Below are positions 1 to 12,539 of a DNA stretch of 64,000 bases, piece after piece. The DNA is taken from the NCBI RefSeq assembly GCF_051020975.1, contig NW_027478166.1:6759501-6823500 (forward strand). Direction: 5' to 3'. The DNA is from Osmia lignaria lignaria. Taxonomy: Eukaryota > Arthropoda > Insecta > Hymenoptera > Megachilidae. The translations under genes were made by a program, and so were the position numbers. The notes under the pieces are model-generated. The model saw only the letters and a program-made list of their open reading frames with translations, was not told the origin of the DNA and searched no databases. Position 1 is the stretch's first letter. The number at the start of each line of letters is the position of its first letter.

Positions 1-98
1 AATATCTCGGAAACGAAGCGAGCTATGGCAAAATGTTAAGCGACCTTTTTTGTAGAGAATTAAGTTTCCTACTTTTTATGTTCTATGATATTTTTTGA
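1..98. repeat. Partial satellite monomer at left edge (last 98 bp)
   Basis: This is the 3' third of a monomer, cut by the window edge. It starts at the AATATCTCGG dyad element and includes the GTAG/CTAC hairpin and the three T-tracts. It carries the private change GTTAAGCGACC, shared with the units ending near 3640 and 9114. The array therefore continues leftwards. Confidence 0.95.
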
Positions 99-2673
99 TC
101 AGATGCTTAGTTCTCGAGATATATCAAGATATTTAAAAGTTCCGAAGCCGCACCAACATAATAGAGATACAGAAACACCGTGGCCCCTTTCTTTGAGATA
201 ACTCTGCACTATAGCGAGCTGCAAATGCCACTTCCAGCTTAGCTGTGCAGAAGAAGAACAACAAGAAGAAGAAATATCTCGAAATATGTCCGTCAGGCCC
301 CTTCCCTTGAGATAAATCTGCAAATATCTCGGAAACGAAGAGAGCTATGGCAAAATGTTAAGAGACCTTTTTTGTAGAGAATTATGTTTCCTACAATTTA
401 TGTTCTATGATATTTTTTGATCAGAAGCGTAGTTTTCGAGATATATCGAGATATTTAAAAGTTCCGAAGCCGCACCAACATAATAGAGATACAGAAACAC
501 CGTGGCCCCTTTCTTTGAGATAACTCTGCACTAGTGCGAGCCGCAAATGCCACTTCCAGCTTAGCTGTGCAGAAGAAGAACAACAAGAAGAAGAAATATC
601 TCGAAATATGTCCGTCAGGCCCCTTCCCTTGAGATAAATCTGCAAATATCTCGGAAACGAAGCGAGCTATGGCAAAATGTTAAGAGACCTTTTTTGTAGA
701 GAATTAAGTTTCCTACCTTTTATGTTTTATGATATCTTTGATCAGATGCGTAGTTCTCGAGATATATCAAGATATTTAATAGTTCCGAAGCCGCACCAAC
801 ATAATAGAGATACAGAAACACCGTGGCCCCTTTCTTTGAGATAACTCTGCACTATTGCGCGCTGCAAATGCCACTTCCAGCTTAGCTGTGCAGAACAAGA
901 ACAACAAAAAGAAGAAATATCTCGAAATATGTCCGTCAGGCCCCTTCCCTTGAGATAAATCTGCAAATATCTCGGAAACGAAGCGAGCTATGGCAAAATG
1001 TTAAGAGACCTTTTTTGTAGAGAATTATGTTTCCTACAATTTATGTTCTATGATATTTTTTGATCAGAAGCGTAGTTTTCGAGATATATCGAGATATTTA
1101 AAAGTTCCGAAGCCGCACCAACATAATAGAGATACAGAAACACCGTGGCCCCTTTCTTTGAGATAACTCTGCACTAGTGCGAGCCGCAAATGCCACTTCC
1201 AGCTTAGCTGTGCAGAAGAAGAACAACAAGAAGAAGAAATATCTCGAAATATGTCCGTCAGGCCCCTTCCCTTGAGATAAATATGCAAATATCTCGGAAA
1301 CGAAGCGAGCTATGGCAAAATGTTAAGAGACCTTTTTTGTAGAGAATGAAGTTTCCTACTTTTTATGTTCTATGATATTTTTTGATCAGATGCGTAGTTC
1401 TCGAGATATATCAAGATATTTAAAAGTTCCGAAGCCGCACCAACATAATAGAGATACAGAAACACCGTGGCCCCTTTCTTTGACATAACTCTGCACTAGT
1501 GCGAGCCGCAAATGCCACTTCCAGCTTAGCTGTGCAGAAGAAGAACAACAAGAAGAAGAAATATCTCGAAATATGTCCGTCAGGCCCCTTCCCTTGAGAT
1601 AAATCTGCAAATATCTCGGAAACGAAGCGAGCTATGGCAAAATGTTAAGAGACCTTTTTTGTAGAGAATTATGTTTCCTACAATTTATGTTCTATGATAT
1701 TTTTTGATCAGAAGCGTAGTTTTCGAGATATATCGAGATATTTAAAAGTTCCGAAGCCGCACCAACATAATAGAGATACAGAAACACCGTGGCCCCTTTC
1801 TTTGAGATAACTCTGCACTAGTGCGAGCCGCAAATGCCACTTCCAGCTTAGCTGTGCAGAAGAAGAACAACAAGAAGAAGAAATATCTCGCAATATGTCC
1901 GTCAGGCCCCTTCCCTTGAGATAAATATGCAAATATCTCGGAAACGAAGCGAGCTATGGCAAAATGTTAAGAGACCTTTTTTGTAGAGAATTAAGTTTCC
2001 TACTTTTTATGTTCTATGATATTTTTTGATCAGATGCGTAGTTCTCGAGATATATCAAGATATTTAAAAGTTCCGAAGCCGCACCAACATAATAGAGATA
2101 CAGAAACACCGTGGCCCCTTTCTTTGAGATAACTCTGCACTAGTGCGAGCCGCAAATGCCACTTCCAGCTTAGCTGTGCAGAAGAAGAACAACAAGAAGA
2201 AGAAATATCTCGAAATATGTCCGTCAGGCCCCTTCCCTTGAGATAAATCTGCAAATATCTCGGAAACGAAGCGAGCTATGGCAAAATGTTAAGAGACCTT
2301 TTTTGTAGAGAATTATGTTTCCTACAATTTATGTTCTATGATATTTTTTGATCAGAAGCGTAGTTTTCGAGATATATCGAGATATTTAAAAGTTCCGAAG
2401 CCGCACCAACATAATAGAGATACAGAAACACCGTGGCCCCTTTCTTTGAGATAACTCTGCACTAGTGCGAGCCGCAAATGCGACTTCCAGCTTAGCTGTG
2501 CAGAAGAAGAACAACAAGAAGAAGAAATATCTCGAAATATGTCCGTCAGGCCCCTTCCCTTGAGATAAATATGCAAATATCTCGGAAACGAAGCGAGCTA
2601 TGGCAAAATGTTAAGAGACCTTTTTTGTAGAGAATTAAGTTTCCTACTTTTTATGTTCTATGATATTTTTTGA
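99..2673. repeat. A/B alternating dimer domain (eight monomers)
   Basis: Heads alternate strictly A, B, A, B for eight units (99, 421, 742, 1064, 1386, 1708, 2030, 2352), giving a 644-bp dimer period on top of the 322-bp period. Bodies are mostly B, with A bodies at 99 and 742. The unit at 742 has private changes (GAACAAGAACAAC, AAAAAGAAG). The unit at 1386 has TTTGACATAACTC, also found at 5572 and 11046, so this domain shares ancestry with the 17-mer block. Confidence 0.8.
731..742. other. 1-bp deletion in T-tract
   Basis: The sequence reads GATATCTTTG where other units read GATATTTTTTG, one base shorter and with a T-to-C change. This makes the 421 unit 321 bp, the only shortened monomer in the window. 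Confidence 0.9.
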
Positions 2674-5600
2674 TCAGATACGTAGTTCTCGAGATATATC
2701 AAGATATTTAAAAGTTCCGAAGCCGCACAAACATAATAGAGATACAGAAACACCGTGGCCCCTTTCTCTGAGATAACTCTGCACTAGTGCGAGCCGCAAA
2801 TGCCACTTCCAGCTTAGCTGTGCAGAAGAAGAACAACAAGAAGAAGAAATATCTCGAAATATGTCCGTCAGGCCCCTTCCCTTGAGATATATATGCAAAT
2901 ATCTCGGAAACGAAGCGAGCTGTGGCAAAATGTTAAGAGACAGTTGTTGTAGAGAATTAAGTTTCCTACTTTTTATGTTCTATGATATTTTTTGATCAGA
3001 CGCGTAGTTCTCGAGATATATCAAGATATTTAAAAGTTCCGAAGCCGCACCAACATAATAGAGATACAGAAACACCGTGGCCCCTTTCTTTGAGATAACT
3101 CTGCACTATTGCGAGCCGCAAATGCCACTTCCAGCTTAGCTGTGCAGAAGAAGAACAACAAGAAGAAGAAATATCTCGAAATATGTCCGTCAGGCCCCTT
3201 CCCTTGAGATAAATCTGCAAATATCTCGGAAACGAAGAGAGCTATGGCAAAATGTTAAGAGACCTTTTTTGTAGAGAATTATGTTTCCTACAATTTATGT
3301 TCTATGATATTTTTTGATCAGAAGCGTAGTTTTCGAGATATATCGAGATATTTAAAAGTTCCGAAGCCGCACCAACATAATAGAGATACAGAAACACCGT
3401 GGCCCCTTTCTTTGAGATAACTCTGCACTAGTGCGAGCCGCACGTGCCACTTCCAGCTTAGCTGTGCAGAAGAAGAACAACAAGAAGAAGAAATATCTCG
3501 AAATATGTCCGTCAGGCCCCTTCCCTTGAGATAAATATGCAAATATCTCGGAAACGAAGCGAGCTATGGCAAAATGTTAAGCGACCTTTTTTGTAGAGAA
3601 TTAAGTTTCCTACTTTTTATGTTCTATGATATTTTTTGATCAGATGCTTAGTTCTCGAGATATATCAAGATATTTAAAAGTTCCGAAGCCGCACCAACAT
3701 AATAGAGATACAGAAACACCGTGGCCCCTTTCTGTGAGATAACTCTGCAATATTGCGAGCTGCAAATGCCACTTCCAGCTTAGCTGTGCAGAGGAAGAAC
3801 AACAAGAAGAAGAAATATCTCGAAATATGTCCGTCAGGCCAGTTCCTTTGAGCTGAATCTGCAAATATCTCGGAAACGAAGCGAGCTATGGCAAAATGTT
3901 AAGAGACCTTTTTTGTAGAGAATTAAGTTTCCTACTTTTTATGTTCTATGATATTTTTTGATCAGATGCGTAGTTCTCGAGATATATCAAGATATTTAAA
4001 AGTTCCGAAGCCGCACCAACATAATAGAGATACAGAAACACCGTGGCCCCTTTCTTTGAGATAACTCTGCACTATGGCGAGCTGCAAATGCCACTTCCAG
4101 CTTAGCTGTGCAGAGGAAGAACAACAAGAAGAAGAAATATCTCGAAATATGTCCGTCAGGCCAGTTCCTTTGAGCTGAATCTGCAAATATCTCGGAAACG
4201 AAGCGAGCTATGGCAAAATGTTAAGAGACGTTTTTTGTAGAGAATTATGTTTCCTACAATTTATGTTCTATGATATTTTTTGATCAGAAGCGTAGTTTTC
4301 GAGATATATCGAGATATTTAAAAGTTCCGAAGCCGCACCAACATAATAGAGATACAGAAACACCGTGGCCCCTTTCTTTGAGATAACTCTGCACTAGTGC
4401 GAGCTGCAAATGCCACTTCCAGCTTAGCTGTGCAGAGGAAGAACAACAAGAAGAAGAAATATCTCGAAATATGTCCGTTAGGCCCCTTCCCTTGAGATAA
4501 ATCTGCAAATATCTCGGAAACGAAGCGAGCTATGGCAAAATGTTAAGAGACCTTTTTTGTAGAGAATTAAGTTTCCTACTTTTTATGTTCTATGATATTT
4601 TTTGATCAGAAGCGTAGTTTTCGAGATATATCGAGATATTTAAAAGTTCCGAAGCCGCACCAACATAATATAGAAACAGAAACACCGTGGCCCCTTTCTT
4701 TGAGATAACTCTGCACTAGTGCGAGCCGCAAATGCCACTTCCAGCTTAGCTGTGCAGAAGAAGAACAACAAGAAGAAGAAATATCTCGAAATATGTCCGT
4801 CAGGCCCCTTCCCTTGAGATAAATATGCAAATATCTCGGAAACGAAGCGAGCTATGGCAAAATGTTAAGAGACCTTTTTTGTAGAGAATTAAGTTTCCTA
4901 CCTTTTATGTTCTATGATATTTTTTGATCAGATGCGTAGTTCTCGAGATATATCAAGATATTTAAAAGTTCCGAAGCCGCACCAACATAATAGAGATACA
5001 GAAACACCGTGGCCCCTTTCTTTGAGATAACTCTGCACTATTGCGAGCTGCAAATGCCACTTCCAGCTTAGCTGTGCAGAGGAAGAACAACAAGAAGAAG
5101 AAATATCTCGAAATATGTCCGTCAGGCCCCTTCCCTTGAGATATATCTGCAAATATCTCGGAAACGAAGCGAGCTATGGCAAAATGTTAAGAGACCTTTT
5201 TTGTAGAGAATTATGTTTCCTACAATTTATGTTCTATGATATTTTTTGATCAGAAGCGTAGTTTTCGAGATATATCGAGATATTTAAAAGTTCCGAAGCC
5301 GCACCAACATAATAGAGATACAGAAACACCGTGGCCCCTTTCTTTGAGATAACTCTGCACTAGTGCGAGCCGCAAATGCCACTTCCAGCTTAGCTGTGCA
5401 GAAGAAGAACAACAAGAAGAAGAAATATCTCGAAATATGTCCGTCAGGCCCCTTCCCTTGAGATAAATATGCAAATATCTCGGAAACGAAGCGAGCTATG
5501 GCAAAATGTTAAGAGACCTTTTTTGTAGAGAATTAAGTTTCCTACTTTTTATGTTCTATGATATTTTTTGATCAGATGCGTAGTTCTCGAGATATATCAA

Positions 5601-7065
5601 GATATTTAAAAGTTCCGAAGCCGCACCAACATAATAGAGATACAGAAACACCGTGGCCCCTTTCTTTGACATAACTCTGCACTAGTGCGAGCCGCAAATG
5701 CCACTTCCAGCTTAGCTGTGCAGAAGAAGAACAACAAGAAGAAGAAATATCTCGAAATATGTCCGTCAGGCCCCTTCCCTTGAGATAAATCTGCAAATAT
5801 CTCGGAAACGAAGCGAGCTATGGCAAAATGTTAAGAGACCTTTTTTGTAGAGAATTATGTTTCCTACAATTTATGTTCTATGATATTTTTTGATCAGAAG
5901 CGTAGTTTTCGATATATATCGAGATATTTAAAAGTTCCGAAGCCGCACCATCATAATAGAGATACAGAAACACCGTGGCCCCTTTCTTTGAGATAACTCT
6001 GCACTAGTGCGAGCTGCAAATGCCACTTCCAGCTTAGCTGTGCAGAGGAAGAACAACAAGAAGAAGAAATATCTCGAAATATGTCCGTCAGGCCCCTTCC
6101 CTTGAGATATATCTGCAAATATCTCGGAAACGAAGCGAGCTATGGCAAAATGTTAAGAGAGCTTTTTTGTAGAGAATTATGTTTCCTACAATTTATGTTG
6201 TATGATATTTTTTGATCAGAAGCGTAGTTCTCGAGATATATCAAGATATTTAAAAGTTCCGAAGCCGCACCAACATAATAGAGATACAGAAACACCGTGG
6301 CCCCTTTCTTTGAGATAACTCTGCACTAGTGCGAGCCGCAAATACCACTTCCAGCTTAGCTGTGCAGAAGAAGAACAACAAGAAGAAGAAATATCTCGAA
6401 ATATGTCCGTCAGGCCCCTTCCCTTGAGATAAATCTGCAAATATCTCGGAAACGAAGCGAGCTATAGCAAAATGTTAAGAGACCTTTTTTGTAGAGAATC
6501 AAGTTTCCTACTTTTTATGTTCTATGATATTTTTTGATCAGATGCGTAGTTCTCGAGATATATCAAGATATTTAAAAGTTCCGAAGCCGCACCAACATAA
6601 TAGAGATACAGAAACACCGTGGCCCCTTTCTTTGAGATAACTCTGCACTATTGCGAGCTGGAAATGCCACTTCCAGTTTAGCTGTGCAGAAGAAGAACAA
6701 CAAGAAGAAGAAATATCTCGAAATATGTCCGTTAGGCCCCTTCCCTTGAGATAAATCTGCAAATATCTCGGAAACGAAGCGAGCTATGGCAAAATGTTGA
6801 GAGACCTTTTTTGTAGAGAATTAAGTTTCCTACTTTTTATGTTCTATGATATTTTTTGATCAGAAGCGTAGTTTTCGAGATATATCGAGATATTTAAAAG
6901 TTCCGAAGCCGCACCAACATAATAGAGATACAGAAACACCGTGGCCCCTTTCTTTGAGATAACTCTGCACTAGTGCGAGCCGCAAATGCCACTTCCAGCT
7001 TAGCTGTGCAGAAGAAGAACAACAAGAAGAAGAAATATCTCGAAATATGTCCGTCAGGCCCCTTC
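2340..7065. repeat. Segmental duplication, copy 1 (4.7 kb, about 14.7 monomers)
   Basis: This block recurs at +5474 bp (17 x 322). Shared rare markers include CACAAACATAA and CTCTGAGAT (unit 2674), GCACGTGCC (3318), GATGCTTAG with TTTCTGTGAG (3640), AATATAGAAACAG (4606), GATATATATCG with CACCATCATAA (5894), GTTGTATGAT (6198), CAAATACCAC (6216) and CTATAGCAAA with GAATCAAG (6470-6500). By eye I found only two differences: 2490 (G here, C in copy 2) and 3200/8674 (T/A). Edges are set by loss of shared markers. Confidence 0.9.
3962..4283. repeat. Type D monomer with clustered five-base cassette (exemplar)
   Basis: Near monomer position 200-220 this unit reads GGCCAGTTCCTTTGAGCTGA where most units read GGCCCCTTCCCTTGAGATAA, five substitutions within 17 bp. 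The same block is found at 3640, 9114, 9436, 25863, 27473, 28439, 34879, 38099, 41963, 42607, 45505, 46149, 49691, 50335 and 50979, in A, B and C backgrounds. Units at 49691, 50335 and 50979 share a further change, GAGTTGAATC. Confidence 0.88.
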
Positions 7066-7696
7066 CCTTGAGATAAATATGCAAATATCTCGGAAACGAA
7101 GCGAGCTATGGCAAAATGTTAAGAGACCTTTTTTGTAGAGAATTAAGTTTCCTACTTTTTATGTTCTATGATATTTTTTGATCAGATACGTAGTTCTCGA
7201 GATATATCAAGATATTTAAAAGTTCCGAAGCCGCACAAACATAATAGAGATACAGAAACACCGTGGCCCCTTTCTCTGAGATAACTCTGCACTAGTGCGA
7301 GCCGCAAATGCCACTTCCAGCTTAGCTGTGCAGAAGAAGAACAACAAGAAGAAGAAATATCTCGAAATATGTCCGTCAGGCCCCTTCCCTTGAGATATAT
7401 ATGCAAATATCTCGGAAACGAAGCGAGCTGTGGCAAAATGTTAAGAGACAGTTGTTGTAGAGAATTAAGTTTCCTACTTTTTATGTTCTATGATATTTTT
7501 TGATCAGACGCGTAGTTCTCGAGATATATCAAGATATTTAAAAGTTCCGAAGCCGCACCAACATAATAGAGATACAGAAACACCGTGGCCCCTTTCTTTG
7601 AGATAACTCTGCACTATTGCGAGCCGCAAATGCCACTTCCAGCTTAGCTGTGCAGAAGAAGAACAACAAGAAGAAGAAATATCTCGAAATATGTCC
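6731..7696. repeat. Nested trimer duplication, unit 1 (966 bp)
   Basis: This runs from GTTAGG in the 6538 unit to the matching position in the 7504 unit. Markers repeated 966 bp later are GTTGAGAGACC, the CACAAACATAA/CTCTGAGAT unit, GCTGTGGCAAAATG with GAGACAGTTGTTG, and the GACGCGTAG head. It sits inside the larger 17-monomer duplication. Confidence 0.85.
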
Positions 7697-8662
7697 GTTA
7701 GGCCCCTTCCCTTGAGATAAATCTGCAAATATCTCGGAAACGAAGCGAGCTATGGCAAAATGTTGAGAGACCTTTTTTGTAGAGAATTAAGTTTCCTACT
7801 TTTTATGTTCTATGATATTTTTTGATCAGAAGCGTAGTTTTCGAGATATATCGAGATATTTAAAAGTTCCGAAGCCGCACCAACATAATAGAGATACAGA
7901 AACACCGTGGCCCCTTTCTTTGAGATAACTCTGCACTAGTGCGAGCCGCAAATGCCACTTCCAGCTTAGCTGTGCAGAAGAAGAACAACAAGAAGAAGAA
8001 ATATCTCGAAATATGTCCGTCAGGCCCCTTCCCTTGAGATAAATATGCAAATATCTCGGAAACGAAGCGAGCTATGGCAAAATGTTAAGAGACCTTTTTT
8101 GTAGAGAATTAAGTTTCCTACTTTTTATGTTCTATGATATTTTTTGATCAGATACGTAGTTCTCGAGATATATCAAGATATTTAAAAGTTCCGAAGCCGC
8201 ACAAACATAATAGAGATACAGAAACACCGTGGCCCCTTTCTCTGAGATAACTCTGCACTAGTGCGAGCCGCAAATGCCACTTCCAGCTTAGCTGTGCAGA
8301 AGAAGAACAACAAGAAGAAGAAATATCTCGAAATATGTCCGTCAGGCCCCTTCCCTTGAGATATATATGCAAATATCTCGGAAACGAAGCGAGCTGTGGC
8401 AAAATGTTAAGAGACAGTTGTTGTAGAGAATTAAGTTTCCTACTTTTTATGTTCTATGATATTTTTTGATCAGACGCGTAGTTCTCGAGATATATCAAGA
8501 TATTTAAAAGTTCCGAAGCCGCACCAACATAATAGAGATACAGAAACACCGTGGCCCCTTTCTTTGAGATAACTCTGCACTATTGCGAGCCGCAAATGCC
8601 ACTTCCAGCTTAGCTGTGCAGAAGAAGAACAACAAGAAGAAGAAATATCTCGAAATATGTCC
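7697..8662. repeat. Nested trimer duplication, unit 2 (966 bp)
   Basis: Second copy of 6731-7696. The monomer at 7504 is a chimera: its 5' part is the GACGCG type of 2996/8470, while its 3' part (GTTAGG, then GTTGAGAGACC) is that of 6538. This is the junction expected from an unequal crossover between units three apart. Confidence 0.85.
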
Positions 8663-11600
8663 GTCAGGCCCCTACCCTTGAGATAAATCTGCAAATATCT
8701 CGGAAACGAAGAGAGCTATGGCAAAATGTTAAGAGACCTTTTTTGTAGAGAATTATGTTTCCTACAATTTATGTTCTATGATATTTTTTGATCAGAAGCG
8801 TAGTTTTCGAGATATATCGAGATATTTAAAAGTTCCGAAGCCGCACCAACATAATAGAGATACAGAAACACCGTGGCCCCTTTCTTTGAGATAACTCTGC
8901 ACTAGTGCGAGCCGCACGTGCCACTTCCAGCTTAGCTGTGCAGAAGAAGAACAACAAGAAGAAGAAATATCTCGAAATATGTCCGTCAGGCCCCTTCCCT
9001 TGAGATAAATATGCAAATATCTCGGAAACGAAGCGAGCTATGGCAAAATGTTAAGCGACCTTTTTTGTAGAGAATTAAGTTTCCTACTTTTTATGTTCTA
9101 TGATATTTTTTGATCAGATGCTTAGTTCTCGAGATATATCAAGATATTTAAAAGTTCCGAAGCCGCACCAACATAATAGAGATACAGAAACACCGTGGCC
9201 CCTTTCTGTGAGATAACTCTGCAATATTGCGAGCTGCAAATGCCACTTCCAGCTTAGCTGTGCAGAGGAAGAACAACAAGAAGAAGAAATATCTCGAAAT
9301 ATGTCCGTCAGGCCAGTTCCTTTGAGCTGAATCTGCAAATATCTCGGAAACGAAGCGAGCTATGGCAAAATGTTAAGAGACCTTTTTTGTAGAGAATTAA
9401 GTTTCCTACTTTTTATGTTCTATGATATTTTTTGATCAGATGCGTAGTTCTCGAGATATATCAAGATATTTAAAAGTTCCGAAGCCGCACCAACATAATA
9501 GAGATACAGAAACACCGTGGCCCCTTTCTTTGAGATAACTCTGCACTATGGCGAGCTGCAAATGCCACTTCCAGCTTAGCTGTGCAGAGGAAGAACAACA
9601 AGAAGAAGAAATATCTCGAAATATGTCCGTCAGGCCAGTTCCTTTGAGCTGAATCTGCAAATATCTCGGAAACGAAGCGAGCTATGGCAAAATGTTAAGA
9701 GACGTTTTTTGTAGAGAATTATGTTTCCTACAATTTATGTTCTATGATATTTTTTGATCAGAAGCGTAGTTTTCGAGATATATCGAGATATTTAAAAGTT
9801 CCGAAGCCGCACCAACATAATAGAGATACAGAAACACCGTGGCCCCTTTCTTTGAGATAACTCTGCACTAGTGCGAGCTGCAAATGCCACTTCCAGCTTA
9901 GCTGTGCAGAGGAAGAACAACAAGAAGAAGAAATATCTCGAAATATGTCCGTTAGGCCCCTTCCCTTGAGATAAATCTGCAAATATCTCGGAAACGAAGC
10001 GAGCTATGGCAAAATGTTAAGAGACCTTTTTTGTAGAGAATTAAGTTTCCTACTTTTTATGTTCTATGATATTTTTTGATCAGAAGCGTAGTTTTCGAGA
10101 TATATCGAGATATTTAAAAGTTCCGAAGCCGCACCAACATAATATAGAAACAGAAACACCGTGGCCCCTTTCTTTGAGATAACTCTGCACTAGTGCGAGC
10201 CGCAAATGCCACTTCCAGCTTAGCTGTGCAGAAGAAGAACAACAAGAAGAAGAAATATCTCGAAATATGTCCGTCAGGCCCCTTCCCTTGAGATAAATAT
10301 GCAAATATCTCGGAAACGAAGCGAGCTATGGCAAAATGTTAAGAGACCTTTTTTGTAGAGAATTAAGTTTCCTACCTTTTATGTTCTATGATATTTTTTG
10401 ATCAGATGCGTAGTTCTCGAGATATATCAAGATATTTAAAAGTTCCGAAGCCGCACCAACATAATAGAGATACAGAAACACCGTGGCCCCTTTCTTTGAG
10501 ATAACTCTGCACTATTGCGAGCTGCAAATGCCACTTCCAGCTTAGCTGTGCAGAGGAAGAACAACAAGAAGAAGAAATATCTCGAAATATGTCCGTCAGG
10601 CCCCTTCCCTTGAGATATATCTGCAAATATCTCGGAAACGAAGCGAGCTATGGCAAAATGTTAAGAGACCTTTTTTGTAGAGAATTATGTTTCCTACAAT
10701 TTATGTTCTATGATATTTTTTGATCAGAAGCGTAGTTTTCGAGATATATCGAGATATTTAAAAGTTCCGAAGCCGCACCAACATAATAGAGATACAGAAA
10801 CACCGTGGCCCCTTTCTTTGAGATAACTCTGCACTAGTGCGAGCCGCAAATGCCACTTCCAGCTTAGCTGTGCAGAAGAAGAACAACAAGAAGAAGAAAT
10901 ATCTCGAAATATGTCCGTCAGGCCCCTTCCCTTGAGATAAATATGCAAATATCTCGGAAACGAAGCGAGCTATGGCAAAATGTTAAGAGACCTTTTTTGT
11001 AGAGAATTAAGTTTCCTACTTTTTATGTTCTATGATATTTTTTGATCAGATGCGTAGTTCTCGAGATATATCAAGATATTTAAAAGTTCCGAAGCCGCAC
11101 CAACATAATAGAGATACAGAAACACCGTGGCCCCTTTCTTTGACATAACTCTGCACTAGTGCGAGCCGCAAATGCCACTTCCAGCTTAGCTGTGCAGAAG
11201 AAGAACAACAAGAAGAAGAAATATCTCGAAATATGTCCGTCAGGCCCCTTCCCTTGAGATAAATCTGCAAATATCTCGGAAACGAAGCGAGCTATGGCAA
11301 AATGTTAAGAGACCTTTTTTGTAGAGAATTATGTTTCCTACAATTTATGTTCTATGATATTTTTTGATCAGAAGCGTAGTTTTCGATATATATCGAGATA
11401 TTTAAAAGTTCCGAAGCCGCACCATCATAATAGAGATACAGAAACACCGTGGCCCCTTTCTTTGAGATAACTCTGCACTAGTGCGAGCTGCAAATGCCAC
11501 TTCCAGCTTAGCTGTGCAGAGGAAGAACAACAAGAAGAAGAAATATCTCGAAATATGTCCGTCAGGCCCCTTCCCTTGAGATATATCTGCAAATATCTCG

Positions 11601-12539
11601 GAAACGAAGCGAGCTATGGCAAAATGTTAAGAGAGCTTTTTTGTAGAGAATTATGTTTCCTACAATTTATGTTGTATGATATTTTTTGATCAGAAGCGTA
11701 GTTCTCGAGATATATCAAGATATTTAAAAGTTCCGAAGCCGCACCAACATAATAGAGATACAGAAACACCGTGGCCCCTTTCTTTGAGATAACTCTGCAC
11801 TAGTGCGAGCCGCAAATACCACTTCCAGCTTAGCTGTGCAGAAGAAGAACAACAAGAAGAAGAAATATCTCGAAATATGTCCGTCAGGCCCCTTCCCTTG
11901 AGATAAATCTGCAAATATCTCGGAAACGAAGCGAGCTATAGCAAAATGTTAAGAGACCTTTTTTGTAGAGAATCAAGTTTCCTACTTTTTATGTTCTATG
12001 ATATTTTTTGATCAGATGCGTAGTTCTCGAGATATATCAAGATATTTAAAAGTTCCGAAGCCGCACCAACATAATAGAGATACAGAAACACCGTGGCCCC
12101 TTTCTTTGAGATAACTCTGCACTATTGCGAGCTGGAAATGCCACTTCCAGTTTAGCTGTGCAGAAGAAGAACAACAAGAAGAAGAAATATCTCGAAATAT
12201 GTCCGTTAGGCCCCTTCCCTTGAGATAAATCTGCAAATATCTCGGAAACGAAGCGAGCTATGGCAAAATGTTGAGAGACCTTTTTTGTAGAGAATTAAGT
12301 TTCCTACTTTTTATGTTCTATGATATTTTTTGATCAGAAGCGTAGTTTTCGAGATATATCGAGATATTTAAAAGTTCCGAAGCCGCACCAACATAATAGA
12401 GATACAGAAACACCGTGGCCCCTTTCTTTGAGATAACTCTGCACTAGTGCGAGCCGCAAATGCCACTTCCAGCTTAGCTGTGCAGAAGAAGAACAACAAG
12501 AAGAAGAAATATCTCGAAATATGTCCGTCAGGCCCCTTC
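7814..12539. repeat. Segmental duplication, copy 2 (4.7 kb)
   Basis: Counterpart of 2340-7065. Every rare marker listed there reappears here at +5474. Homology ends at about 12539, where CCCATGAGATATATC replaces CCCTTGAGATAAATA. Between the copies lies about 0.75 kb that is itself part of a trimer duplication, so the event may have been a 17-mer tandem duplication followed by further exchange. Confidence 0.9.

Noticed and set aside
2340..12539. Pure assembly artefact as the explanation of the long duplications
   Set aside because: It cannot be excluded from sequence alone, but the copies differ at a few sites, and junction monomers are chimeric as expected for biological unequal exchange. 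Read-level evidence is needed to settle it.
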